Program-made: the position numbers and the translations under genes
The notes under the pieces: model-generated
Seen by the model: only the letters and a program-made list of their open reading frames with translations
Told to the model about the DNA's origin: nothing
Databases searched by the model: none
In this document: piece after piece, positions 36,801 to 56,014 of the stretch
Layout: each line of letters begins with the position of its first letter
How positions within the stretch are numbered: the first letter of the stretch is position 1
Assembly: GCA_014607495.2 (NCBI GenBank)
Contig: CP053161.1
Span: 2,914,001 to 2,978,000, forward strand
Length of the DNA stretch: 64,000 nucleotides
Origin: Carposina sasakii
Lineage: Eukaryota > Arthropoda > Insecta > Lepidoptera > Carposinidae
Direction: 5' to 3'

Positions 36801-39635
36801 CGGATGTAATGCTCACGCGGTCGAAGTTGTGGGCATCCGATAGATATTAATGTATGTTCCCCCCCCCCTCAGAACTGTTGTCGCGCCTGTCCCCGTGCGA
36901 GTTCCTGCCTGACACCACGTACACACGACGAGTGTTAGCCAAACGTGCGGCGCGAGTGCTGCGTCTGCGTAAACACTCCGCACTGAGCGAGCCCCGAGCC
37001 GGTATGTACTGTACACGACACGATGCCTACACTAATGTTATGGTTAGCTAGGTCATCAACAGTAAAAGAATATGAGCTAGGTCAAGCAGTTGGTAACCTG
37101 TAGTAGTAATTTGTCTAACAGACTCAATTGTTGCAGATTTCCATGGTTTCGATATATGTGACAGTATAGACATTGGAGGTAATTATATCGCTTTAGGTGT
37201 ACCTCATAATATAAAGTTATTGTTGTAGTTCGCCTCCATTGTACGCATAGATAAAGTAGTTAGTTGATGTAACGCATCATAAAGTAGTTAGTTACTCCAG
37301 AAAGACCCAATAAGTCACTAATTTATGTACGGCTCGAAGGACCAGCTATTTTTAAAGTAGTACTTAGTAGATAAATCTATTGATATCCTGTAAGTATTAA
37401 TGTTGTATGTGTCGTGATAACCTTCACATAATACAATGTATGTAATTGGCCAATCAGAAGGTAAGTCCAACTTTTTTTATGCTCGTTAGGTAATGTAATG
37501 TAATTACGATGACATTCGACATTGGCGATTACCTTATCTATCTATACATATAATAAAAATGTAACGGATCGCTGTCTGTACATGGAAGATATATGAGAAA
37601 AAATATAGAATACCTTTATCAACGCAATAGTACCCAAAACAATGATTTTTGGAATTTTTGTCTGTTTGTCTGTGCGTTTGTGCACGCTAATCTCAGAAAC
37701 GGCTGAACCGATTTCGATGCAGTTTTCAGGAATACATTGTGACAGGTCCCACTTAACATTTAGGCTACTTTTTATCCCGGGAAAATGTTTTTATCCCGGA
37801 TAATTTCGATATTTTGTTTCTGTAGCCCACGCGGACGAAGTCGCGGGCGTCCACTAGTTACATAATATATTTAATTAAATCTACCACAGCCCCTTTCTCT
37901 CCATACTATACGTAACGTTACAGCCTGGTCTCTGTGAGATTAAGGACCGATTTTTCCAATAATCAAGATGAATTTGATGTCAGTTTCCAGATAATAGACA
38001 AAGTCAGCATCAAAATTATTCTCCAGATAGGCTATCTAAAAAAATCGGCACTTAACAATGTGATGTTTACGTTATTGCTCACCAAAAAGTCCATACTTTT
38101 CGTATAGATTTTTAGAACGATCTGAATTTATGCATGCATACAAAACATTGCAAATCTAGTCAACTTGTATGTAAGATTGTAGTCGATTCTGGCCGTCACG
38201 TTTCATATTTGTTCTACTTGTCTCAGCCATTTCCATTGAGAATGGACACTGACAGAACTAATTGACGTAGTCGATCATAAAACGTGTATACATCCTATAT
38301 ATCTAACCCCCTCTCCCCAGGCTTCCCCGGCTGGCCCCCGCAGCCGCCCCCGGCCGGCCTGGCCGCCCTGCGCGCTCGCCTGGGCGCCGCCCCCCCCGCC
38401 CCGCCCGGCCCGCCCGCCACCAGCGCCCCCGACGACAGCGACGACGACGGCTTCTTTGAACAGAGCTCACTGGGGGACTCCGATGCGAGCCATGACCCTG
38501 CCGCCTTGTCCACTACTAATGTGAGTTTGCATGTATTTTGGGGCGTAGTTCTCTATTGCATCTATCCCGCAAATCGCGTTAGGTATGTTTTCATAGGAAA
38601 GCGGTGACGTAATATTGCGGTGTAGGTCTACAAGCGCAGCTATATGCCGCCAACGCTTTTGCAACGTTAAGAAGACATACCTTTGTTTGCGGGAGGAATG
38701 CAATAGGTGACAATTTAAAATTAACTACGTAACAAGACATCTGTTTATGTATTTCGAAAAGATGGTCCATATCGTTCTGTACATAACTATTTTTATTTCT
38801 AATCGAAACATCTACTTTCGGAAAATCATATTATTATTATTACAGCCATAATGTATTTTAATTTGAAAAATAGATAAACTTTTGGTAGTAAAATATGACC
38901 ATATATCTTTATAACACTTATTTCCCTCAGTCGTCGACATGTGACTGGCTGTTATGGCAGTCGACAGTAACCGCGCGCGCTGAGCGTAGTGAGAGTCAAC
39001 AGCTGGATGTTGCCGCGCTCGGGGCAACACTACTCCAGCGACTGGCCTCCGCACCCGCACCTGCACCCGACACACCCGCACCCGACACACCCGCACCCGC
39101 ACCCGTCGCACATATAGACTACCTGCTGCGCACGGCGGAGGAACCTAAAGATGTGTCGAGGATATTCCTGACAACACTGTTCTTGGTAAGTATATCCTTT
39201 TATGTCTTGTTTATTTCATTGAGTTAACATCTGTTTACATCATCGGATAGAAAAATATTTGGGTAAAAAATCTAATCTAGCTATGTATCTTTTTGCTATC
39301 AAATATATCCAAAATGAAACTTTTTCAGGCGATAAACTAGCAACTTGTCACTGATTATTTACATCTGTCCCTTTGCTAAACGTGACTGTGGGACCTCCCT
39401 TAAGATCCTCCAGTTCTGACTACTTCATCGTCGATGGCACCTCTAAAACCAAGGACATGCAAATACGTAGTTGGCGGCAGTGATAGCGTTAGTTGATGAA
39501 CGTTCCCGTTGGCAGGCAAACGCGGGCAACGTGGAGCTGATCCCGGGCGACGCGCTCACGCTCAACTCGTGTCGCGTGAGGCTCGTGAGCGCCGCGCCGC
39601 CCCCACACGACCTCGCTGCCGAGCTCGACGAGTGA
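30811..39635 (+). CDS. NCAPH2: Condensin II kleisin subunit H2 (NCAPH2/CAP-H2), nine coding exons
   Basis: CAP-H2 is the kleisin that bridges the SMC2-SMC4 heads in the nuclear condensin II complex. Coding exons are 30811-30900, 32410-32621, 33105-33374, 34015-34318, 36873-37001, 37137-37178, 38321-38520, 38931-39185 and 39516-39635. Exon 1 (MNSQRLEEIVAELMKPISDI) and exon 2 (FAELALLLQQSACIYSRKVD) form the conserved N-terminal domain. Exon 3 ends with GEPIGLLQDFHVTWRLQ, exon 4 holds a Pro/Ala-rich low-complexity run, and exon 7 an acidic DDSDDDGFFEQ. Exons 8-9 end with VSRIFLTTLFL and ANAGNVELIPGD, the C-terminal winged-helix part. About 540 residues, slightly shorter than vertebrate forms. 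Splice phases agree throughout except exon 3: its start (VNPEPGESES) and its end are in different frames, so an indel lies near 33175-33250 in G/C runs. AATAAA at 40164-40169 is a plausible poly(A) signal. Confidence 0.88.
30901..32409 (+). other. NCAPH2 intron 1
   Basis: AT-rich intron with GTGAGT donor and CCCCCAG acceptor. A 133-codon frame inside it (31830-32231) crosses a C10 run and a repeat piece shared with 16340; I treat it as chance. Confidence 0.6.
32911..33012 (-). mobile_element. LINE 3'-UTR fragment in NCAPH2 intron 2
   Basis: Reverse copy of the tail at 18510-18605, including its A/T-rich terminus at the left. It lies between coding exons 2 and 3. Confidence 0.55.
33533..33728 (+). 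mobile_element. Partial copy of the 28884-29188 repeat in NCAPH2 intron 3
   Basis: About 195 bp match 28884-29078 closely, in the same orientation; the right arm is missing. Shared text includes 'aatagacttaagaattagaa'. Confidence 0.75.
34750..34823 (+). mobile_element. Moth LINE-tail repeat, left part, interrupted
   Basis: Matches the first third of the copy at 28453-28665 and breaks off at the hAT MITE starting at 34824. The continuation of the same repeat appears at 35529-35610. Confidence 0.65.
34824..35099. mobile_element. Complete hAT-type MITE, 276 bp, in NCAPH2 intron 4
   Basis: The termini are perfect inverted repeats of about 24 bp beginning CAGTGGTCGGAGTAGG. They are flanked by the direct 8-bp duplication GTTATGAG (34816-34823 and 35100-35107). 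This is diagnostic for a hAT-type element. A right-end fragment of the family is at 17521-17577. Confidence 0.92.
35155..35468 (+). mobile_element. Helitron-like non-autonomous element in NCAPH2 intron 4
   Basis: Begins TCTATACATATAATAAAAAC and ends GAGTCGCGGGCGTCCA, where the usual CTAG has changed. It aligns along its length with 37541-37857. No coding capacity. Confidence 0.75.
35529..35610 (+). mobile_element. Moth LINE-tail repeat, right part
   Basis: Continues the repeat that stops at 34823 ('ttgcccatagtcaccacgat', then 'ggactatgttgtcaa'). Confidence 0.6.
37541..37857 (+). mobile_element. Helitron-like non-autonomous element in NCAPH2 intron 6
   Basis: The 317-bp unit starts TC directly after an A and ends CTAG directly before a T, the insertion signature of Helitrons. 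The GC-rich 3' end 'cgcggacgaagtcgcgggcg' can form a small hairpin. This is the best-preserved copy in the window. Confidence 0.8.
37942..38055. mobile_element. Diverged fold-back MITE
   Basis: The left edge 'aaggaccgatttttcca' and right edge 'aaaaaaatcggcactta' are inverted and match the outer ends of the element at 19849-19984. Confidence 0.55.
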
Positions 39636-39716
39636 GGACTGCGGCCGTGGGGGCGTCACGCTCACACACCACGCTCACGACGAGTGAGGACTGCGGCCAT
39701 GGGGGCGTCACGCTCA
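39626..39716 (+). repeat. Direct 52-bp-period duplication across the NCAPH2 stop codon
   Basis: About 39 bp starting at 39626 recur from 39678 with one clear change (cgtggg to catggg). Each copy contains the codons for DE and the TGA. The first TGA is the one that terminates the frame. Confidence 0.85.
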
Positions 39717-41169
39717 TGCTAGACCAACTTGTGCTAAAACTAACGTTAACAGTGGTGTGATAGTGTTGACTGTATGTACATATGTTTGGATACATGTTAT
39801 GCCATCCACACTATGGTATGTATTTCTGTTACATTGCACGGTACATTGCGTGCGACAATGTGGACGGCAAATTCGTTCATTGCGTGTATTGCATGTTACA
39901 TTTCTTAAATATGTACCGGGCATTAGACAAATGGTGAGTTGACTAACTTTAACAGTGGTATCAGTTTTGTTGACTGTACATATCACTATATTTAAAAATA
40001 TGTTAATTTAGACAAATACATAATTATGATGACGTAAGTGTAACAATGCAACCAAATTGAGTGAGAGCTATACTAATATTGTTAGTAGCTTGTCCTTTTT
40101 GTAATATAGTTATTACATGTTCATTAATAGTTACTGCAAGTAACTATCTGTACTAATCCTTAGGAATAAATAAAAAGTTGTACACATTTTCCAACATTCA
40201 AACAGTTTTAAAATGAATATGTTTCTATTTTATTTGTTTCTATTACTTTATGTTTTTATATTTTGAATCTGCTTTGCATACATATTATAATAATTTATTT
40301 ATCTCATCAAGTTAGAAATAAGTAAAATCGTGAAGGCCTTTTTTTGTGTGTTACATTCTACTTAATTATTAATGTTAATTTTATATTAACAAATCATTTA
40401 AAATTAATTATAGTTTTCACAAAAATTGTGTATATATTGACAATATGTAAATATAGATATTAAGAGAGAATTATATGGAATATATTTTATAAAATATGAG
40501 AAGTATAACTATGAGATAGTTATATATTATTTTGGTTTACATAAGCATTATGTATTAGCGGTTGGGGTTTAAGGGAACTACCATAAGGTAAGCTACCCTA
40601 ATTAAATATTATTGATGAAGTAGAAATATCTGTAAATTTTTCAGGTTCCCTGAGTTGATGATTTGATCTCAGTTTTAAAGTCAGAGGCAGTGTACATGTT
40701 ACCTTAATCTGCATACAACATACAGCAAAAAATAATAGTTATTAACATACATATTAACTATAAAACAGTTCATTGACTCTGAAATCGAGGTGTATGTTGG
40801 TATTGCCATCAGAGGTTGTCCATGCATAATATTCTGATGTATACCTGTGTGTGTGTAACTTTACTTCCGTGAACATACATATACATATTACATACTAAGT
40901 GTCTGAGGCTGTATAAGCAACCAGAGGTCAATGCACTCTCGCATACGATGAAATTGTGTATTTTAAGTGTTTGTTTGTTCAGCCGGTTGATATATTAGGT
41001 ACAGTTTATTGTTTTGGGAGGCTCTTACAGGTTTCACAAATATATCAGAATAATCCGAAATGTATATCTTAATAGTACAGCAACAGTATTGAGGTGCGAA
41101 AAGGGGTTTCCTTATTTACTGCAGTGCTGGAAGACGTTTTCTCTGGACTGGTAAAAACCAGGGTCTTTT
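39717..41169 (+). other. NCAPH2 3' UTR and intergenic AT-rich sequence
   Basis: Contains AATAAATAAA at 40164-40173, a likely poly(A) signal of NCAPH2. No coding frame or repeat copy recognised in the rest. Confidence 0.5.
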
Positions 41170-41830
41170 AATGGGGAATACTTGTCACATCTACGTTCGA
41201 GACGCCTATATCCTATCACGAATGAATTGCGCTCAATGACCTGGATAAACAAACCGAAAAGTAGGACTTACACAGAAAAAACAAAATGTATGACAAATGG
41301 GAACCAAGAACCAATCATTATCAATAAGACCTTACTATGTGATGATACACGATTTAGGACATATATCACCAGCAGACTCGACCGAATTGAAATAGAAACC
41401 AGAATCGGAAAATCTTGGAATGCTACTGGCAAAGAAGTCATGAACGCCATCAAACGAAAACTTTTAACACTTGTGTTCTGCCAACCTTGGCTGCCAAACA
41501 TGGGCCCTTACCAAAGCCCAAGTAAAGAAACTATGCCAAAATGCGATGGAAAGGATGAGGAAAAAGCTAGGGAAGGATAAGAAAAGATATTATTAAGAGT
41601 ACCACAAAAACAAAAGATGTACAGAAACAATTTTATCTGCACAACATAAGGGGAAATGATAAATGGTCTTCTCTGGTATGTACAGTAACGTAAGTGTAGT
41701 GGAATCCATTTGGAGGAGGCCTTTGTCAAAGGACAAACAGACATGGATGCTACAGATATACATAATATAATGTTACCATATATGTAACATTCTGAATAAA
41801 GGCTATTATTATTATTATTATTATTGTTTG
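41170..41830 (+). mobile_element. RTE-type LINE 3' end (truncated ORF2)
   Basis: The 132-codon frame at 41182-41580 has KTKCMTNGNQEPIIINK, followed by IEIETRIGKSWNATGK. This order resembles the end of the reverse transcriptase domain of RTE-clade LINEs (K-T-K-x-M-T-N, later R-I-x-x-A/S-W). The unit ends at 'gaataaaggc' followed by an (ATT)n run, as such elements do. It is 5'-truncated and has lost its catalytic region. The clade assignment is from memory of the motif and is not certain. Confidence 0.55.
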
Positions 41831-44800
41831 ACACACATCCCCCGACTACCTATTTGCATTTCCTTAGTTTTTCTAAAGGTTTGTCCACTATCGTAATATG
41901 TTTAGTATATTGCTAATCAAAATTTTCTTCTCTGTGTATGTAAGTAAGTAATGTGTGAATGTTAATAAGTAAAACTATCGTGTATATATTGCTAATATAA
42001 CAGTTTTATAATATAACAGTTTTATGTTTATAATTAGCTAATTTTAAACTAATACAATGTTTGTACATAGTGTTAACATAATTCGGACTTTGATATTATA
42101 TACTATGTATTTAAGAGTGATTGAAACTCAAGTTCAAAATTGTAAGTGTTTTGAAACGAATCTTGGTAAAATGTAGTAATATACAATATGTATTTTTAAA
42201 TACAAATAAATGAACTTATTTTTGTTAAATAATAATAAATTCGACAAACGGAGTATTTTAATAGCTGCATTTTACGCTATATCCGATATTAGTAGTAACT
42301 AATAAAATACATAGGTATTTTGTTTTATTTTTACTGTGAGAGAACACTTGATATGATATGTCGGTGCCTTACTTGTGGAGAGTGCATTGACCTCGCGTAC
42401 GGACGCATACAGATCAAGTCACGAGTCAGACAGGCTTGTCTCAAACATTACTGCATTGTCTAAGATATTTGTTTTAAAGGTGTCAGACCTTATTCTGTTC
42501 TCAGAGTCGAAGTGAATTATCAATAACTATTTTAATGATATATTGAAATTTTGCTATACAATTTACTATGAAATCAAATGATATTTCGCTTCGACTCTAA
42601 CCACTATGAATGTATTAATACTAGTAGTAACGAGCAGGCGACGCCGCGGGTGTACATATAGTGTAGTATCTGCGCGGGCGCACGGGTAACTCGTTGGTTT
42701 GAAAATAAAATATTTTGTTGTCAACAAGCATGTTTTTTTTAATGCCTCGGTTGGGGCAAGACACTACTTTCGAAGGTGTCTACACACCAAAGCCGCCGGC
42801 CCGACGGCATAACCCGCCGGTTTCGAAACAAGCAACAACAATCGGCGGCGCTCTTGTTTCGTGTGTAGAGATCTAGACAGTGTTGCCACCTTAGCCATTT
42901 CAAGCGATACGAAAACTTCGCACCACGATTACCAAGTAATGATACAATTTTCGTCAGTCACACTACGATCACTCATTCGGTATAGTTTTAGTTTTTTAAA
43001 GCAACATTGGTAACCCTACCTAATCTTTCTGCTTCTTTCCTGGGGAATCCCCAAGTTTCTAAGTATAACAAATTTTTAAAACTTAAATAATTCTTATTAA
43101 AAAACTCTAGGAAAAAAATCTTTAATAATACTACTTTAAGTACCTAGGTACTAAATTATTAATAAATAATAATACTTTAATTACGTACTAAATTCGTTTC
43201 ATATACAAATAAATATTAACTTTTGCATTTGTATTTATGTTTAGCCCTTTCTAGCATCACTTGCTATATCTAGCCCTTTTTAGCTTGTCCGACTGCCTTT
43301 TTTCCAAAAACGGAGGTGGCAACACTAGATCTAGACAATTTAACAGTTTTACGAATGTTAGCGAAGTTGGCAAAGTTATCGAATCTTGCTGTCGCACATA
43401 AAATTGCGCATACATTATAGTCGATCCCGATAGTCACACGAGTAAATTTAGTACCTACGAGTCCTTTTCTCTCAGCCATTTATGTTAAGAGCGGAGAGAG
43501 ATAGACCTAAGATTAGGTTTCAAGTGTGACTTCCGGAATCGACCCTATTGTCTAAGCTCCCAGGTGGTTATTGTCCTGAAAAGATACTAAATATGTTAGC
43601 ATTAAATGAAACATGCCATCCATAGGTAAATGAATAATACAAGTTTATAAAATATTGTTTATTTGAAATGGAAATTATACAACATAATAAAGAATTTCTA
43701 AGCCTCTCAGTTATATTAGTGTTCAACTTAAAAATAGATATGTTTGTTAGTGACAATTTAAATTATATAACACATATTCATTAATGCTAATTTGTTCAAA
43801 GTAAAATGTATTTTTAGATTTTATTTCTAGTAACTAACAATGAGAAAATTCATTTCACACACAAGAGAGCTTAACATTATCTTTGGATATTATAATATGA
43901 GCTACACTCTAAGGAACATTCGAGATTAGAGTCATGGAGAAGGTATAAAAGAGGAGGTGGGACTATGAAGTGAGTCGTGTGGCAATCGTGAGGCCATGAC
44001 GTCATGATAGGGGCGGAGCTTCAGGGCCAGTGTGTGTAACGCAGTAGCTGTAACCACACGCTTATGCAAGTAGTTTCGCTAGTCACTACAAGGTGGTTTC
44101 TATGTAAATGGGCAGGGCTATAGTGTTAGGATGCTCCCCTCGTCCCATACTTCAACCCCGCTCAGCGGCACACTACAATTTCATACAAAGAAAATATACT
44201 TGGCCGCTGCTCCTCTTTATTTCCTCTCCATAATTCGAATACATTTTATAATTTAGTGAAGTTACGTAATATTTGGTATGCCATTCATGAATTACTTTGC
44301 AATATATTTCAACATAGGCTTTACTTAGAAGACAAAGTAGGGTAAAAAAAATTCGAGAAAATGTTGACATAACTGACATTAATTAATTTCAACCTACATA
44401 AAAACTGAAGGCACTAAAAAGCATAATACTCTTTCACACTTGTGAGCTATGTCTCTATCTAAGAAAACTGTTTTAAGAGTCCAATTTACATGCAACTAAA
44501 ATAAATAAACGAATTAGTTTTTAGAATAAAATACAGTTCTTTTTATTATGTTAAGTGAAAATATATGAAATAACCTGTCCACATAATCGAAGATTCGAAA
44601 TCACATGTTTACTATTCAAGATTGTATGAGAACATTCCTGAGTTATTTAGGAAATCCATACTATCTGAAAAAGTAAACAGGTGATTTCGATTCCCAATTT
44701 CTGTGGAATGTCAGGTCCTCTTTAGTATAAACAAAAAGGCCTTTTTGTTATACTCTGTATAACAAAAGGGCCTTTTTGTTATACTCTGTATATTAGCGCC

Positions 44801-44935
44801 TATTACTTCATTATTAAACCAAAACATTTGTCATAATGACACAGTTAACAAGAGTGACGGAGATACATCCAGCAAACAGGGCGGGCGTTGACCCCGCGCG
44901 TATACCTACAGTTAGTCGAGTCGTGTACTGTGACG
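41831..44935. other. Intergenic between two convergent genes
   Basis: NCAPH2 and cathepsin D converge here. The stretch holds the cathepsin D 3' UTR and AT-rich sequence. TTTATT at 44542-44547 is an AATAAA in the cathepsin D sense. A small inverted pair lies near 42500-42590 ('agagtcgaagtgaa' and its reverse), and a GC-richer inverted block near 42778-42870 ('tgtctacacac'). No gene seen. Confidence 0.45.
44560..44800. mobile_element. Mariner-type fold-back fragment
   Basis: Inverted halves around 'gaaatcacatgtttac' and the reversed 'gtaaacaggtgatttcg' match the centre of 12945-13208. The right end has a locally duplicated 'aggcctttttgttatactct'. It lies in or near the cathepsin D 3' UTR. Confidence 0.6.
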
Positions 44936-52290
<7,355 letters not shown>

Positions 52291-52480
52291 GGTTGCTACA
52301 AGTCACTCGCCGAATATCTGTGTATAAATACAAAGAGGTAGACGTAAAATTGTTATTATGTATTTCGAATACTTTATATTTTCAGGGAAGAAAGATAATA
52401 CTCACTGCCAATCCAGCGTGTGACCGAGCACGAGCACTAATAACGTTTTCCCAGCCGCGCAATACGAAATAATTAATTAA
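52291..52480 (-). promoter_or_regulatory. Cathepsin D 5' UTR and probable promoter
   Basis: A donor-like CA/GTGAGT at 52406/52405 and an acceptor (TATACACAG) before 52317 suggest a short 5' UTR intron. The translation start context is 'gcaaccATGG'. The transcription start is not visible. Confidence 0.45.
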
Positions 52481-52539
52481 TTACCCGGCGCATCACGCAC
52501 AAAAGTCAAACACGAATAATAATAATAATTGAAGTTTAT

Positions 52540-52830
52540 CCCGAAGGAAAGGCAAGGGGAACTGCCCATACAGCCTAATCATTGAGTAAAATGTATTCTG
52601 AATGATGAATGACAATGCAAAATCCTCAAGTTGTACTATTATAGTGCTGTGCATGCCGACTAAATAAATAGTAGTGTCTTTACAAATAAATTTTGAACCA
52701 CACCCGCTCCCTTCCAGCTTTTCCCGCCGAATCCTAATAATAATTGAATGACTGGACTGAATGACAGCAAACAGTTGTACTATTATAGTGCTGTGCATGC
52801 CGATTAAATAGTAGTGTCTTTGAACCACAG
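52540..52830. repeat. Locally duplicated sequence upstream of cathepsin D
   Basis: A block at 52630-52680 ('tattatagtgctgtgcatgc') recurs at 52774-52820. The block at 52548-52629 recurs, split by a LINE, at 53140-53205 and 54934-54945. The copies have diverged slightly. Confidence 0.7.
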
Positions 52831-53205
52831 ATTTGACAATATTAGTAGTACTTAGGTATTATACTTAGTTTTACCCCTGAATTGAAATGGTAATTCTATT
52901 ATTCCTAAACAATGAATATGTAATACTTCCAATAAAACTTGGTAAAACCTTTGTGCTCTATTGTAAACTAAATATTTATGATATAAATCATCCGAGATAG
53001 CTGTGACTGCGGAACCGGTAGGTATCTATTTCGAACTTCAACACTACATCATCCACCTGAATCGACCCCTGCATAGGTTCCCTGCGACATGGAACTACCT
53101 AGTAGTATTGTTTTTTTTTTTTTAGTTTTACAAGAAACGGCAAGGGGAACTAAGCCCATACAGCCTAATCATTGTTTAGTAAAATGTATTCTGAATTTAT
53201 GATGA

Positions 53206-54933
53206 ATGACAATGATGATGAATGGAAACGTCGGGAAACTGAAAGGCCTTGATCCAAATAAGGGTGCGGGCCCGGACGGTGTTCCATCCTCTATTCTTAA
53301 AAAATGCTGTAAAGAATTAGCATTCCCTTTAAGCATCATTTTTAATAAATCATTAGAGTCTGGTATATTCCCAGTTGCTGGAAGGTAGCACACATTGTTC
53401 CCATTCACAAATCAGGTGACAAATCACTTTGTGAAAATTACAGGCCTATAAGCATCCTTTCATGTTGTGCGAAAGTTTTCGAGTCCATTGTATACGAATC
53501 TATGTACTCTTTGATAAAGCCAATTTTAATGCCACAGCAACATGGATTTGTGAGAAATAAATCCACTACAAGTAATCTGCTGGAATATAAAAAACCGCTG
53601 TGCATTCGCTCAAAGGAAGCAAGTGGATTCGATTTATACTGACTTTTCCAAGGCATTTGACAAGGTCAATCATACAATCCTTTGCCGCAAGCTTGCGGGC
53701 TTCGGCATTCATGGAGATCTGCTTCGCTGGGTGGAATCGTACTTGCACAGGAGAAGTCAGCTTGTGGCCATAAATGGGGTCACTTCTTCCCCGGTTGTGA
53801 TTACGTCCGGCGTCCCGCAGGGCTCCCATACCTCTCTTCTTCATAGCTTTCATTAATGATCTAATAAAACGACTAAAGTGCCCGTGTTTACTCTATGCTG
53901 ACGACTTGAAGGTTTTCCGTACGGTGGAAAGTGCCAGTGATGCACTTTGCTCCAGCAAGACTTGGACTGTATTTCAGACTGTGTTTAGCAACTGCATGGT
54001 TTTGAATATTAATAAATGTTCTTTCACAAACAAGAAAGTCAAAGCCCTATAACTACTCACTCAGAGGACAGATGCTTAACCGGTCATCAGTTGCAAGGGA
54101 TTTAGGAATATATTTCGATGAGAAACTAACGTTTCACAATCATGGTACGACCACATTGTCAACAAGAGTCTGCAGTTGCTTGCTTCATCGTTAGAATCTC
54201 TAGAGATTTTAAGAATCCTAGCAGCCTATTACGCCTTTACTACTCTCTGGTGAGGAGCGTTTCGGAATATAACTCTGTTGTGTGGTCACCGCATTATTCT
54301 ATTCATATTTCTGCCATTGAAAAGGTCCAGAAAAAAAAGAAATTTTAAATGTCTTAAGTTACAGATGCGGCACTGCAAGACGGATTCGCTCATACGATGA
54401 CAGACTTCTTAAGTTCAAGATGACCTCGCTCGAGGTTCGCCGGGAGTATCTCGATCATATGTATCTAACAAAATTATACACTCTTCTGTGGACTCCGCTC
54501 TGCTCCCACAAACTTTAAGATTAGGTATAGAGCTAGGAATCCCAGTCCTAGGCCATTTCAGCTACAGATCTACCGTAACAATACCTCGTATTATAACCCC
54601 ATTGTCCGTTTCTGTCGTCAATATAATGATCTGGTCGCAAATCACCGAAATTGCATAGATATATTCAATTGTAACTTTAATAGGTTCTCCACATCTGTAA
54701 AATCCGCTCTTTTCAATAATTTGAATGCTTAGATGGCTTTGTATTAATCAAATTATATTTTAGTGTTTTCTGAGTTCATTATTATTTTAATTTAAGTGTA
54801 AAAATAAATTGTGTAATCTGTGTACTCAAGCTTTGGAGTGCAGTTTAGTATTATAATTTATTGAAATGATGTTGCGTTAAACGTTAACTGCACTCTGTAT
54901 TTTGTACGTGTAAATAAATAAAAAAATAAAAAA
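53206..54933 (+). mobile_element. Jockey-like LINE, 5'-truncated and frameshifted
   Basis: The plus strand carries reverse transcriptase pieces in order. They are NKGAGPDGVPSSIL (about 53260), IYTDFSKAFDKVNHTIL (about 53630), LRWVESYLHRRSQLVAINGV, SGVPQGS (about 53805) and the catalytic CLYADDLKVF (about 53880). Then come the thumb and tail (LRLYYSLVRSVSEYNSVVWSP, about 54220). Frames change several times, so it is inactive. It ends in an A-rich (AAATA)n tail near 54905-54933. It was inserted into sequence that is itself a copy of 52548-52640. Confidence 0.85.
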
Positions 54934-54949
54934 AATCCTCAAGAACAAG

Positions 54950-55470
54950 TGTAAAGTTAGTCAAAATGAAAAATTATTGCAGAAACAACTTACATGCGCC
55001 CATGAAGAGATCGTAATCCAGCTAAAGTTTTACTCGGCTTACCTGCATATAAAACCATGCACATGCACCTAGTAGTATTGTCACGAATTTCACTACAACC
55101 CTGAAACGTCAATATGTTTTTTTTTTCTTGTTCGGACGAGGCAAAGATATTATTACATAAAAATCGATATTATAGGTACCTACTGAAATATTCTCTGACC
55201 GATCGAAGAGAGAACCAAGTAGTGAAGTCTAACTACTGGTGAAAATGTTTCGATAACTTAGCGAACCTCGCTGTCGCTCGTACACATTTTCGCGGCTGGG
55301 TTTATTTAATTATTATTCTCCTGCCTAGCTACGTTGAATATATTAGGGCTGGTCACATATTCTGTCGGAGAACCGATGGACAGTGGAGTAAGCAGGTTCT
55401 CAAATGGAAATTAAGCGTCGTCAAACGTACGTAGCGTTGGACGGGTTGTACGTAGGGTTGAAGAGCGCTT
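54950..55470. other. Intergenic, no gene seen
   Basis: Short frames only; no domain. No RNA gene recognised. Confidence 0.4.
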
Positions 55471-55479
55471 AATTGGTAG

Positions 55480-55555
55480 TGACTATAGCGAATGGAAGAT
55501 CGAGCCATGTGGCGTGCCTGGGGGAGGCCTACGTCCAGCAGTGGACTGCAATAGG
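55480..55555 (-). mobile_element. Moth LINE-tail repeat, reverse fragment
   Basis: Reverse copy of the beginning of the 28453-28665 repeat ('aggcctacgtccagcagtgg'). Confidence 0.6.
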
Positions 55556-55797
55556 TTGACAATGATATTGAATGTACCTACTCTGGTAATATTTTAAATT
55601 ATGTGTTGAATTATTTAATCAAGTCCTTGTTTTATAGGTAGGTATCTACAATGTATAAAATGGGTGTGCAAATTGCACTTTTCTGCTGACCCACTTTGGG
55701 AAAATGGGCTTAACTGGTGTAGACAAGGGTGCTTACACAATGTACTATCGTTTGGCATTGACATTCCTAAACGTTATAAAATATTAATAAGGAAATG

Positions 55798-56014
55798 AAA
55801 AAAATCTTCACCAGAGTGAGGTTTGAACTCACGACCACTTGCATTCCGTGTATCGGGTCACTTAACTCGGATGACGGATTTTACCATCTATTTTAAATTA
55901 CGTTTTTGGCAATGTTATTTTTTCATCCCGATAGCTATACACTAGCCAAATCTCGGTAAACAAAGCTGAATGCCTCAGCACAATGTTTAATGATGAAACA
56001 ATCAACCATATCCT
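55798..56014 (-). mobile_element. Second copy of the repeat with tRNA-like 3' portion
   Basis: Reads in reverse like 1439-1677, starting 'aggatatggttgattgtttc' and ending 'ctctggtgaagattttttt'. The A-box part of the tRNA-like region is missing or changed; the T-arm and acceptor 3' side are kept. Confidence 0.6.

Noticed and set aside
41182..41580. A 132-codon host gene
   Set aside because: The motif order and the AATAAA plus (ATT)n tail fit the end of an RTE-type LINE.
52493..52828. 111-codon minus-strand frame upstream of cathepsin D
   Set aside because: Its internal repetition comes from the local DNA duplication at 52630 and 52774; no domain.
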